Shown here: positions 46,484 to 57,207 of the stretch, piece by piece
How the letters are laid out: each line of letters begins with the position of its first letter
Position numbering within the stretch: the first letter of the stretch is position 1
Assembly: GCF_023343835.1 (NCBI RefSeq)
Contig: NC_064447.1
Span: 10,064,501 to 10,128,500, forward strand
Origin: Lagopus muta
Lineage: Eukaryota > Chordata > Aves > Galliformes > Phasianidae
DNA length: 64,000 nucleotides
Direction: 5' to 3'
The notes under the pieces: generated by a model
Told to the model about the DNA's origin: nothing
The model's input: only the letters and a program-made list of their open reading frames with translations
Databases searched by the model: none
Translations under genes and position numbers: made by a program

Positions 46484-49400
46484 CTGAAAACTCTGGCTTT
46501 GTCCCAAGGCATCCAGACACAGCTCTGTGCTGGCATGCACACAACAAAGACACTGAGTCCAGGATGTTCAAACACGTTTCCTTCACTTACACCTGGTAAG
46601 CTAACAGTACCAAAGCCCTACATGTTACTTTTGGCATCGACTGCAAGCGACCAGCGCAGCCCCAGACCCCTCACGTCCAAAGCCATAAATCTCAGGACAG
46701 AAACCCCCTCAGGAAGCATATTAAAAATGGTGTAATGAAGGCAACCCACAAAACAATCGGTCCTTCTTTATATCTTCAGTGCTTCAGCAGCTGCAGCGTC
46801 AGCACAGAATTACCACCACACCGAGCACCTCTCAGCACCACATGCTGCACATACGTACCATGTTCTGCCCTGCAAAGCACCCACAAGTACTCTCTTGGAG
46901 GCATCACGTATTCAGGTTATTGGGAAGTTAGATATAAGAGGATGCTCTTAGTTGGAAGACAGACACAGAAATGTCAGTCGTGCTGTTCAGCGTGCTTTAA
47001 GCAGCAGGCGAGGCAAAAGGAGATTATTCCCCACGTTGTCAAACACACAGAAAGCCAGACGTGTCTGGAGAGGCACTCTGACATGTCACTGTGCCTCCGT
47101 GCCTCACAGAAGGGGCAGTGATTTGTAAAGTTTAAATGCAACACTTAAGCAGTTCAGCTGACTAAAATAACACCCTCGCATCCTTTCATTATATACCTCA
47201 GTGCTTCTCTGAAATAAAAGTTTAAAAGTGAGTTTTAAAGTGATTTTGTTTGTTGTCACAAAAACATTCATCCTCTGTTTTCCCTAAAATTCAAGAATTC
47301 TAAAACAAACAAACAAGACCTGTTACAAAGCTTTCTGTAGGCTGCCTCTTTATTAACTCTTTCCAAGAGAGCTATAAGCACACGAACAGGAATCTTGTAG
47401 GCACATCATCCAAGTACCAATCTTTAAAAAACACCCTCAGAAAGCAGTTCTTCTGATGAAAAAGTGGGACGTGTAACTGCAGTCCAACACAACGTCCTCC
47501 TGTTCTGAGCAGCACGCAGAAATCGGTGCTTTCAGAATATAACAGGAGACAATGACAGACATTCTCAATGGCTGCACCTGCAATGTTAAATATTGATTTC
47601 CAATCGTTGTTTGCACGCTCCTAACGAGGGAAGCACTTGGTGCCACACTGTTTATCTGAGCACATTCCTCCACAGGCATTATCTTTAGTTTCTCAGAAAC
47701 GCTCTCCCAAACCGGTAACCCAAGTGTAACTTTTCTGACCTTTGTTCAGCAACAGCAGCAACAAGATAGCAACACTTCTCATCATCAATAAGCATTTCAA
47801 GCCTTCAAAAAAAAAGAGAATTACTGCAAGAAACACAGCATTACAAGAAACAATCATAAAACCATGCAATAAGCCGGTATGCGCTCCGAGGCAAACATTT
47901 TATCAGATAACAGATGTGAGTCTGATGCTTTCAAATGGCTTTTGCACAAAGAGGTTTTATCAAATGACGAAATACCTGGGCAGGAGCGCTGCGAAGATTC
48001 ACCACATCTCCCCTGGATCTGCACACTGCTGGAAATGCAGGATTCCTGTCTCTCCTTAAGCAGACATAACTCCTGATGCTGCAGCAACGTCACCAAATGG
48101 TAACGTGTTTCACTGATTAATTAGCTAACTGAATAATTAAAAGTGCTGAAGTTCTGTTTTTCAAATAATAATTTGGGCACTTCCCTCCACATACAGCACA
48201 TGACAGAGGTGTGCGCCTGGCCATCAGTCAGAGGGCAGGCAGGCACACCACAAGCTCTATTTACAACAGAAGGATGAGGATTAATTAACGATCATCAGTT
48301 TTTGCTGATTTTATAGGGTTAGGGAAGGGGCTGGATCAAACAGCTGCATCTTCCTGCTGGAAGTCACAAGCCTTATTATCCCCGCGCAGAGTTGGGTCTT
48401 AGCAGAAAGGCAACAGCACCAGCAACCGGGTCAACAGAACAGGCTGAGAAAATCCTGACTGCTTCAAAATAAAAATCAGGAGAACGGTCAAACCCAAACA
48501 TTGCTCAAGTCAGCTCACCCAGTTAGCAACACACAACCAACCGCTCCAGTACGGGTTTCTTATCTGCAAGGAAAGATGTCTGAGGGAGTCTTTCATGCCT
48601 GCGTCTCAAGGGAGGAAGTTGCTTTTAAAAATACTTTGTTTTGCCTTTCCCCGAGGAATATCAGAACTGTATTCTGATTATTTTTGTGCGTTTTGTCCGT
48701 GAGGTCCTACAAACAAAGGTCTTATTTGTGAACTGTGCAACCCTTACACTAGTGAGCAATTACTCATGCAATCAGTGCCAATGAAGTCAGAAGAACTGAC
48801 TGGGAAATAAACTGTTTGCCAACCTAAGGGTTGCACAATCAGAAAAAAATACAACAGAAACACAGAGGGGGAGAAATTGCATCTGACAAAAACTACAATC
48901 AAGAAATACCTGGCAACAGATTGTTATTTAAGTACAAGGAAGGGATTTAAATAGGAACAGTTGTAATAAGATTACACAATTCTCCATGAAAATTCTTAAA
49001 ATGCCTTTGTTCTAGTAAAACTAGGAAAGACCACTGCCCTGGTAAAGGTTCAGAAACTGTTAAATCGATGTTAACTCCAGAAATTAATGTAAGTTCAAAC
49101 CAAGAAAAAAAACCATCATTATCAGCTCCATCACCCACCTCACGCCTTCAGCTTGCATGGGCACAGCGTACATCGGGAGATTTCCCCGTGGCACAGCTCA
49201 ACTCAATGGAAAAAGCCAGCAAAGTGAAGTACAGAGCTCACTCTACTTGGGTTTCTGCTTCTTAAGTAACGAAAACTACCAGTCTGATTTTGGAGACATC
49301 ACCTTATGATGTGACACCTTCAGAACCGCAAGAACATCCCTCCAAGCAAGGTTAACTCAACATTTGGCAACTGGGTTTCTCAGGAGGGACAGATGTGGCG

Positions 49401-51810
49401 TTTAACTACAGCCCTCACAATTCACTGCCCATCTCTATGCTGTCATTTCTAGAACAGCAGCCCCACAAATTGGGCACAAGTTCAGCTACTGCTACACTGA
49501 ACACCTGACAAGGGTATTCTGATTCTATCCTGTGGACTGGACATAAAACACCCTCAGGTAAAGGTTCCCAGCATGTTTTTAAACTAGCAAGCAGCTTTAC
49601 AATTTAAACAAGCAAACAAAAAAACCCCAGTATCAATTAATTTGTAAAAGTATTAAGTGATAACATTATAAGTATAAAAAAAGTGAATGATTCACAGCTG
49701 AATATTTTACTCTAAGGGATAAGAGCAGAAATTTCCATTGGAAAAAACCATACCACAAAATATTGGGTCTAAAGGTGATCATATCTAAGCCATGGTGAAT
49801 GTGCACATCACCCCAGGAGAAACAGGAACCAGGACATCTACTTAAATAAGCAATAAAATGGGTGTATGTTTGCAAAGTGCAAGGTAATCATGAGGGCAAG
49901 AAAGTACACCGAGACAGAAGTCTGGGAGACAAAAGATGGGTTTGTACCACTTCCACAGAAGCAGACTGCATCCCACCTGATCACCCTCCAGAACCATTTT
50001 ACTTTCCATGCCTTGTAAACGTAGTATTTATTATACTGGTATATGATTGAAGACTCAGCAAGTGGAGGCTGCATTAATAAAACTGCACTTGAGGAAACAC
50101 AGGAGCAGCCAGCAACATGGAAGGGAACTGCATGGATCACAAGGTCTCGCACCAGAATTCCCACTAATTACTTCAGACAGCCCAGGGAGCTGCATTCCTA
50201 ACCGTGGAAGAACTATGAGATAAAATGAAAATAAACTGCATGCGCCAGGACAACAGAAGTACAGCGTCAGAGACTTTGGAGAACTGTACACAGCCACTTC
50301 CACTGCAAAGCCAGGATGAAGAGAGCCTGGGATGCAAACAGCTCCGGGAGCTGGGACCTGCTCACACCACAGCTCTGCACTGTGCTCCAGTTCCCCACCT
50401 GAAAAGAGCAGTCGTTGCCAGGTCGGCATGCAGGGCAAGGCATGAGCAGACCAAGCCTGACCTCCAGAACAAGCTGGGAAGGAACAGTTAGAGACATTGA
50501 TGTTACCAGCCCTGGGTGACATGAAAACAGATATACACACTATTAACAATTAACGCGGTGCAGGACACTGATGCTGGGATCTATTTTTAAGATTAGTTTT
50601 TGTAACTGTATGAAAGGATGAGCTAACAGTTATCTATAAAGGAGAAAGCATTTCACTACACATAGTATCACTGAAAGGAAAGCATCCCAAATAATGTTTC
50701 CACATAGAAGTGCATAAGGGCGAACTAAAAATCAAATTCTGATAAACATTCCCAGTAGCCAATGGCACTGGGAGTAGAAAACACAAAATACTTTTATATC
50801 CATTTTCTAATGCTATAATCACTCACATAAATTCCAATATTAGGTATTTATATGCATTGAACTTCAGGTGGTAACTCTGAACACATACAGTACAGCCTGG
50901 AGGAACTCAGCCTCAGTAATTTTATTTACCTCCTACTTAGAAACTGCCCCAAACTTCTAATTGCTTCCAAACTAGTTTGCCTGATCACAGTTTAGACCAC
51001 CACCACAAAGTCTACCAAAACCCAAAGCAATACTGCTACTGGTAAACACGCAACAGCAGCTTTTCTGTAACCTTCTGCCTCCTCCATCACTTCCCCAGAG
51101 GCTCAGCTGCTGTGGCCATCCAATTCTAGATCCATCCTGAAACTTACAGCCTCCCAATTCACTTACTCTGTTATACAAGCATTCTATTTTTCTTTTTGTT
51201 TTTTTTCCTCATGGGAAAGGAAAGCAATCCCATACCAGCCACCAAAACTGATTAATTCTGAGATTTTTAAGGTCTGCTATTCAGCACATACCAGTATGTA
51301 ACCAAACTGACATATATCAATGCTAGCAGACCTGCAATTAGACCTAAAAGGTTTTATTCCAGAGGACAGCATACATGTTGTTCTCCTCCACAGTGTCTCA
51401 TGCTTTCTTAATGAGCAGCTAGGCTACTGAAATGCACAAAAAACACTGCTCTTTGAAGCACTTAAGACAGCAGGATACTGGTACATTTCAATACTTTCCC
51501 TGCACAGATCAGAGCAAGACAAAGTGGAAAAAGAACATTACAGGCATTCATACAAACCAGACACCTTTCATTTCCTATTAGCAAGATCCCAAGAGACAAT
51601 TTAGTACTCTGCAAATATGGCACTGGAAGACCTGAAAGTTGTTTCCTGAGCACCAGTCATTGCACAAAGGTTTCAGAGTATGTTCTATTCTTGACCACAC
51701 AAAAGCAACACTAATTTCCCCATCCTACACAGGAGCAGCATCACGCACATCACAGCTAATCAGTAAGATATTTCTCCTAAGACATTAGAATTTAATCACT
51801 CCTTGGGGGG

Positions 51811-51841
51811 AAGGAAAAAAAAAGAAAAAAGAAAAAAAAAG
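51811..51841. repeat. Purine (GGAA/A) tract
   Basis: About 31 bases of A with scattered G, preceded by a G6 run, in EPN2 intron 1. Confidence 0.8.
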
Positions 51842-53083
51842 CCAATTCCTCTATCAAGATTATCAGCATTTTTCTGAAGTAACAAATTAGGCCTTTGGCA
51901 TTTTGCAGCAGTGATCCAAGATTCGAGGCTTCTTAAAAGCTCCAAGTTTTGAAGCAATCAAATGGCTGACAGCTGGAACACAATTAGCATGATTAACCAG
52001 TTATTTAAATAACAACACAGTCAGTACAAGCACAATTCATCCACACGCATTGCACTGCACAGCACTGCTTGCACTGGACATCAGATGTTTGTCAACTGGT
52101 CATTAAATATGACTCTAAGAATAATGGATGTGGAAAACACCATGGAATTACCACCAGGAAACTGACAGCCAGGGCTTGGGTCTCTGTTCTGGTAGGACAG
52201 GACCACCAGGTGACTCCCAGGTAGGACTTTTCTTTCCCACATGTCACCCAAGGCAATTTAGCTCCTGCTTAAGCAAAAAGTCCTCTTTTTTTTTTTCTTT
52301 TTTCCTTTCTCCTAAAAAAAGAGTGGCTTTTCATACCCTATTTCTTCAAAGCAGGCACTGTTTTTCATTGGTCAGAACTCACAAAGAGCTGCCGCCCATG
52401 ACTGCAGCAGGATGATGTCACACAGCTGCTCTATGACATCAAGGAAGTTGCAATCAGCATCACTAAGTCAAACTTCCTGAGGAGTAACTCACAGTCAGCT
52501 CAGCCTTATCAGATCCCGTCTTCAGGAATGCAAACTCACGGTTAATTTGTACTCGGTAATTCTCGATAACACGGTTAAATATTTAATATATGGCAGATTA
52601 TCTCTGAAACTCTATCCAGTCAGTCTGCCGCGACCCCTGAACTGCAAGAGAAAACGTATCAAAAGTTTTAATCCTTCACAAGGAAACACAATACAGGAGT
52701 TTGTTTGAAAATAATGTGCCTGGGAATCAGCCAAGATAAACATATTTTGAAGTACTTCCTAAACAGACTGCATTTTGCTGGAGATACGGTTATTACATGT
52801 TTGTATTTTAATCAAAAACCAAAATCTACATCTAACATCCAGCATTTTAAACCTAAGCAACCCGGTTCTCTCTGACCTTGCCTCGCACAAAATACAGCAT
52901 TACGCAAGAGCCCCATATTTCCATAAAACACACATTTCAGCGGGGAGAATAATATAACCCAACGCCGTGGCCTGATTTGCATTCTGAACTCCTGAAGTCC
53001 AGCCTGCAACATCCGCAGCTCGGCCATCGGGACAAGTGCTCCGTGCCTCCGGATGGGGTACTTCCTTTGTAAGGATAGAACAG

Positions 53084-53125
53084 TAGGGTCGTTAAGGTTA
53101 GAAAAGACCTCTTAGATTGTCGGGC
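53084..53125 (-). mobile_element. CR1 3'-end remnant
   Basis: AGGGTCGTTAAGGTTAGAAA followed by AGACCTCTTAGAT matches the reverse complement of the CR1 3' end (ATTAAGGTTGGAAAAGACCTCTAAGAT). Only about 40 bases are recognisable. Confidence 0.6.
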
Positions 53126-53388
53126 GATCGCAGTCGGTGTCGATTTTAACGATCATTGAGCTTTCTGGATGAGTGATAAGGAGAGGGGAAGGCACTGCAC
53201 GCCCCTCGGCCAAACGGCGCTGAGCTCACATAGCTGTTAGCGCTGCGCCTCACGGCTTTACAACAGGGGAGGCTCATTGTTGGCAGCCCGTAATGATCGC
53301 TGCCGAAATATCGTTCCGAGATACAACGATTAACGCAGGGCGCTAACTGCTCAAAGCACAGCATCCAACCTACTGCGGGGAGAGGATT

Positions 53389-53518
53389 AAAAATCAAAAA
53401 ATCAAAAAATCACAAAATAAAGGAGAAAAAAACAAAAAGGAGGAAGAAAAAAAAAAAAGGTGGGGTGGGGGGGGGGGAAGGAGGGTGAAGATTCTTAAAT
53501 AAAAAAAAAAAAAAAAAA
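53389..53518. repeat. Purine-rich simple repeat flanking the EPN2 CpG island
   Basis: Three AAAAATC units (about 53389-53411) lead into a largely purine stretch with a run of about ten G (near 53467-53477) and a 20-base A run ending at 53518. It ends exactly where the GC-rich EPN2 promoter island begins. Confidence 0.75.
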
Positions 53519-53873
53519 GCCCCGTTGCTCACAGAGCCGGGCCGGGCCGCTCCCGCAGCCGCCGCTCCCCCCGCCCAACGCCGCGCTCCTCCCGGCGGCA
53601 CCGGCTGCGCTGCCGGAACCTCCTCCCGCCATGATGGCCGAACCGTTGCTACCCACCGCCCGGCGTAGACAACAAAAGGCAGCCCCGGCCCCGCTGGGCA
53701 CACGGCGGCCTCCCCCGGCCCCGCTCCGCACCTCACGCCGCCGGGCCCCGCTCGGCCCCCCGGGGGCCCTTCCCGCGCCCAGCCCGCGCCGACGGGCGAG
53801 GCCGAGGGGAAAGGAAGGGGCCCGAGAGGCCTTCCCGCCGCCTTTCCGCGCACACCCGCGGTCCCGGACTGAC

Positions 53874-54170
53874 CTGAGGGGAACGGGAGGAGCGCAGGAG
53901 GGCTCCCGGCGCCCGGCCGCCGCCGCCTCTGGCTGGGTTTGACACCCACACGCACCATCCAACATGGCGGCGGCCAGGGGGAGGCGGCGGACGAGGAGGC
54001 GGAACCGGCGGCCGCGCGCGCCCCCGAGGCGCGGCACCGGGCCGGGCGCGGCGGGGAGAAAGCGGGGGCGGGAGATGGGAGAGAGAGCGGCGGCGGGCGG
54101 CGCCCCGCGTCCTGAGGAGCCCGCGCTCCGCTCCTCCTCGGGAGGTGGCCGGGCCGGCATCGCTTCCAAC
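53874..54170 (-). other. EPN2: Candidate EPN2 non-coding exon 1
   Basis: The minus-strand sequence CCCCTCAG|GTCAGT at 53874/53873 is a good donor within the CpG island, and the ENTH exon has a clear acceptor upstream of its ATG, so a non-coding first exon must lie upstream. A second possible donor (CTCT|GTGAGC) is near 53531. The transcription start is not determined; the upstream limit given is only the end of the GC-rich block. Confidence 0.35.
53960..53971 (+). promoter_or_regulatory. EPN2: YY1-like element in EPN2 promoter
   Basis: CAACATGGCGGC, close to the YY1 core (AAnATGGCGGC), in antisense orientation relative to EPN2 transcription. The same 12-mer covers the B9D1 start codon at 4716-4727. 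Confidence 0.4.
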
Positions 54171-54198
54171 CGTCCGCATCCGCCGCTCTTCTCCTCAC

Positions 54199-54868
54199 GG
54201 AATCACAGAATGGCCCGGGTTGGAAGGGGCCTCAAGGCTCACGAATCTCCAACCCCCTGCCACATGCAGGGCCGCCAACCTCCACCTTTAACACCAGGCT
54301 GCCCAGGGCCCCATCCAACCTGGCCTTGAACACCTCCAGGGACGGGGCATCCACAGCCTCTCTGTTCCAGCACCTCACCACTCTCTATGTAAAGAATTTC
54401 CCCCTGACATCCAACCTAAATCTTCCCTCAACTTAAAGTCATTTTCCCTTGCCCTGCTGTTATCAACCCTTTCAAAGAGTTGATTCCCCTCCTGTCTGTA
54501 GGCTCCCTTTAGGTACTGGAGGCTGCAGTGAGGTCACCGCACAGCCTTCTTTTCTCCAGGCTGATCAAGCCCAGCTCCCTCAGCCTGCCTTCGTAGAGGA
54601 GGTGCTCCAGTCCCCTGATCATCTTCAAGGCTCTCCTCTGAACCCTCTCCAACAGCTCTCTGTCTTTCTTGTACTGGGGGCTCCAGACCTGGACACAGTA
54701 TTCCAGATGGGGTCTTACAAGAGCAGAGCAGAGGGGGACAATCACCTCCCTGTCCCTGCTGACCACCCCTCTTTTGATGGAGCCCAGGATTCCATACGTC
54801 TTCCGAGCCACAAGGGCACACTGCTGGCTCATGTTAAGTTTTTCATCTATCAAGACCTCCTCCTCCTC
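54199..54868 (-). mobile_element. 5'-truncated CR1 with C-terminal reverse-transcriptase remnant
   Basis: On the minus strand a CR1 copy runs from about 54868 to its 3' end at about 54199 (plus strand reads GGAATCACAGAATGGCCCGG, then GGTTGGAAGGGG). An open frame at 54853-54509 encodes 114 residues with [40 protein letters not shown] and [12 protein letters not shown], the typical C-terminal end of CR1 ORF2 past the reverse-transcriptase core. It then shifts frame or stops, so the copy is dead. It directly abuts the EPN2 CpG island. Confidence 0.92.
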
Positions 54869-54869
54869 C

Positions 54870-55140
54870 TGTCAAACTTAGCAATGTAACAATAAATATA
54901 TACATATTTTTAAATGGCGTTTTTGTACTTAGGGACGCCTCAGAGTGATGATGTGGGGCTGCAGCAAGACCTCTGTGATCACTGCGCTGCCCTCACCATC
55001 ACCTCCAACCATCCCAATTTGCCACTCTTATCCTCCTTATTATATTAGGCAACATAATAACAAACAATATTTCTAATGGCATTTTCTGATTTAGAGACAC
55101 TTCATGGGGGGTCTGTACTGAGACCTTTGTGGTCACATTG
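54870..55140. repeat. Imperfect tandem duplication, period about 162 bp
   Basis: The segment starting near 54878 (TTAG-CAATGTAACAATAA ... AAATGGCGTTTT ... CTTAGGGAC ... ACCTCTGTGATCAC) is repeated near 55045 (TTAGGCAACATAATAACAA ... TAATGGCATTTT ... TTTAGAGAC ... ACCTTTGTGGTCAC). Order and spacing are retained with many substitutions. The first copy begins at the end of the CR1 fragment. Confidence 0.65.
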
Positions 55141-57189
55141 AGGGGAACTGGATGCAGAAAGGACTGTGGTAGCAGGAGTCAGGCAGCCTGTAGCTCATGG
55201 CCTTCCCTTGTTGGAGACACAGAGCCCAGGATCACGAGTTGGAGGTCAGTGGTCTCCTCGTGCTTCTCTGAGTGTTTGTTCCTATCGTAAAGCTGTGGGA
55301 CAATTCAAGGAAATGGGACGTGGCTGTACTGGAGACAGCAAAGGTCAGCAGAGGCTGGGAGGGACATGTTACAGCTGGCTCCAGGTAGCACTACTGCTCA
55401 TTTAAAACCCAAATTCCTGAGCAATCTCGCCTTATTAAACACTATAAAACAGAGGAAACAGAGCAAAATTCAGTTTATAAGGTATTGCTTTCCAAGAGAA
55501 AGAAGCACGGCAAACTTACAGCCCCACACCTCGGAGCCGGTAGCAGAATTCCCACTGACCTCAATCTGAGACAGATCCAGGTTTAAACACAGAAGGACGT
55601 GGACTGCAGCAAAGCACAGGGTAAGCTGCATTAAAAACAACTTGTTTTAGAAATGCTGCAAGTCGAAATGCTTCAAATACCATCTGGTAGTTGGGAAGCC
55701 AAGTCTGCATCTAGCTGTGATATGGCTTAGTTGTTAACCTTGAGCTCGGGGAGCCCAGCAGAATGAAATTCTGGGTGAAAAAACAAAGCATCTGCAAGCA
55801 TCTGACACTATCAGCAGGAGCTGAAAGAATACTTCCCTCTTTTTGTCTTTAGAAAAAACAGCAGTGATGGAAAGCTAATGTTTCTATGCATGTTCATTAA
55901 GCCTAATGATTAGGTGCTGACAGCTCTGAAGAACAAGAGGAAAGGTCTTGTTTAAAGTAAAATGTGCAGAAGATGAGTGTACTTTCTGCCTTCTCTCCTG
56001 CCTAACTTTCTCTCCCCTTTGGACAGATCTCTGAGAAACTGGTGGGAGCTTCCCCTGTGCTTCCAGCTCCATCTCAGGCATCTCCAGGGCTGTGCCTGCA
56101 GCTCAAGTGTACAAATAAACAAACCCAGCAGAGAATTCCTGCAGCTGGCACACCTGTATCAACACTACTGCATTTTCTGTCAACTTGATCAAGCCACTCC
56201 GTACAGGCAAAACAAGCTGCCTGAGTGAAATTAGGGGTTGTTTTTTAGTTGTTGTTTTACTAGAGTTGTATTAACACCTTAAACTGTGTCAGTGCTAGGC
56301 TGGCCAGGTTCCCCAGATCATTGCAGCTGTACCAAGAGAGATTTGGCCAGTCTGCAATGGGACAATCCTGAGGAGGCTTCAGTGAGTACAGACTCTCTGC
56401 AGCAGATCTAAAACTCTCCTTGCACACTAGCCACAGCTGGCAGCTAATTGTGATTTTAAAGCCAGAAGCCAGCTTGGCAAGCTTTCCATTCTAGTCCTGT
56501 CCTCCCTGAACAGGCTGCACCACACCTTGCTTGTTGACCCATGACATTCTATCAAATTGCTCACAGCACACATTTCAGCCCCGTTGGCAGAGCCAGAGTT
56601 CAAGGCCATTATTTGCAAAGTGAGTTCAGCATCAGAAGGCGATAACCGCGGCGTCTCCCCAGTAACTGCTACAGCAGAGCAGTCCACGTGGAGAAGGCAG
56701 ATGGAGGCAGCGAGTGGGAGGAAAGGGGCCTTTGCATCGTAAGGAGCAGAAAGACAAGGAGAGAGCTGCAGTGTGATGCTGGAGGCTCTCCCAGCACAGC
56801 CAAGGCGCAGCCTGCCCCAACCATGGCTGCCCCCCGAGCTCATGTAGCCACGTGGCTGCCAAGGAGCCCCAGCAGAGCCTTGCACTGCCATAACGTGAGC
56901 ATCGCCCACACAGCAACTGGCACCACGTGGTGCTGAGCACACCGCTCATCAGCTAATGAGTTTGTTCCAAATGTCTGGCCTCGTGTGACTGACAACAGGA
57001 GCAGCACTCGAGAAGCACTGAACAATGACAAGTACGATCGTCTCTTCTCAGTGACCCCCACCCTGCATTAACAAACGGGTCACAAATAACAGTGCTTTGC
57101 AGTGATCTAATCCTCCTGCCATATGTCGGCTGGCCGAAAAAAAAATACAGGAAAAAAAAAGCTGCACCAAGAATGCCAAAAAGCTCTGC

Positions 57190-57207
57190 AAAAAAAAAAA
57201 AAAAAAA
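57190..57207. repeat. Poly(A) homopolymer
   Basis: Run of 18 A, the last of three closely spaced A-rich stretches beginning near 57137. Confidence 0.85.

Larger units (their letters stand above)
36052..53873 (-). other. EPN2: EPN2 first intron (5' UTR intron)
   Basis: About 17.8 kb separate the candidate non-coding first exon in the CpG island from the ENTH exon. It contains a degraded mariner copy (37786-38019), a CR1 3' end (40127-40334), homopolymer tracts near 43.2, 46.4, 51.8 and 52.3 kb, a CR1-like scrap near 46.1 kb and a CR1 remnant near 53.1 kb. I see no coding exon and no second CpG island. The exact 5' limit depends on the donor chosen at 53873. Confidence 0.55.
53520..54180 (-). 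promoter_or_regulatory. EPN2: CpG-island promoter of EPN2
   Basis: A sharply bounded 660-bp block of very high GC and CpG density lies upstream of the EPN2 coding exons. It is bounded on one side by a purine tract and on the other by a CR1 fragment. It includes a CAACATGGCGGC YY1-like element (53960-53971) and plausible minus-strand splice donors. Long frames across it on both strands (such as 53410-54198 minus, 262 codons) are low-complexity Ala/Arg/Pro/Gly sequences produced by GC richness. Confidence 0.8.

Noticed and set aside
53410-54198. 262-codon minus-strand frame over the CpG island (and overlapping 224- and 148-codon frames)
   Set aside because: Low-complexity Ala/Arg/Pro/Gly sequence caused by GC richness, overlapping in three frames, in the expected promoter and non-coding first exon of EPN2.
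54509-54853. 114-codon minus-strand frame as a host gene
   Set aside because: It is the C-terminal end of CR1 ORF2 ([20 protein letters not shown] and following residues) in a truncated retroposon, not a host gene.
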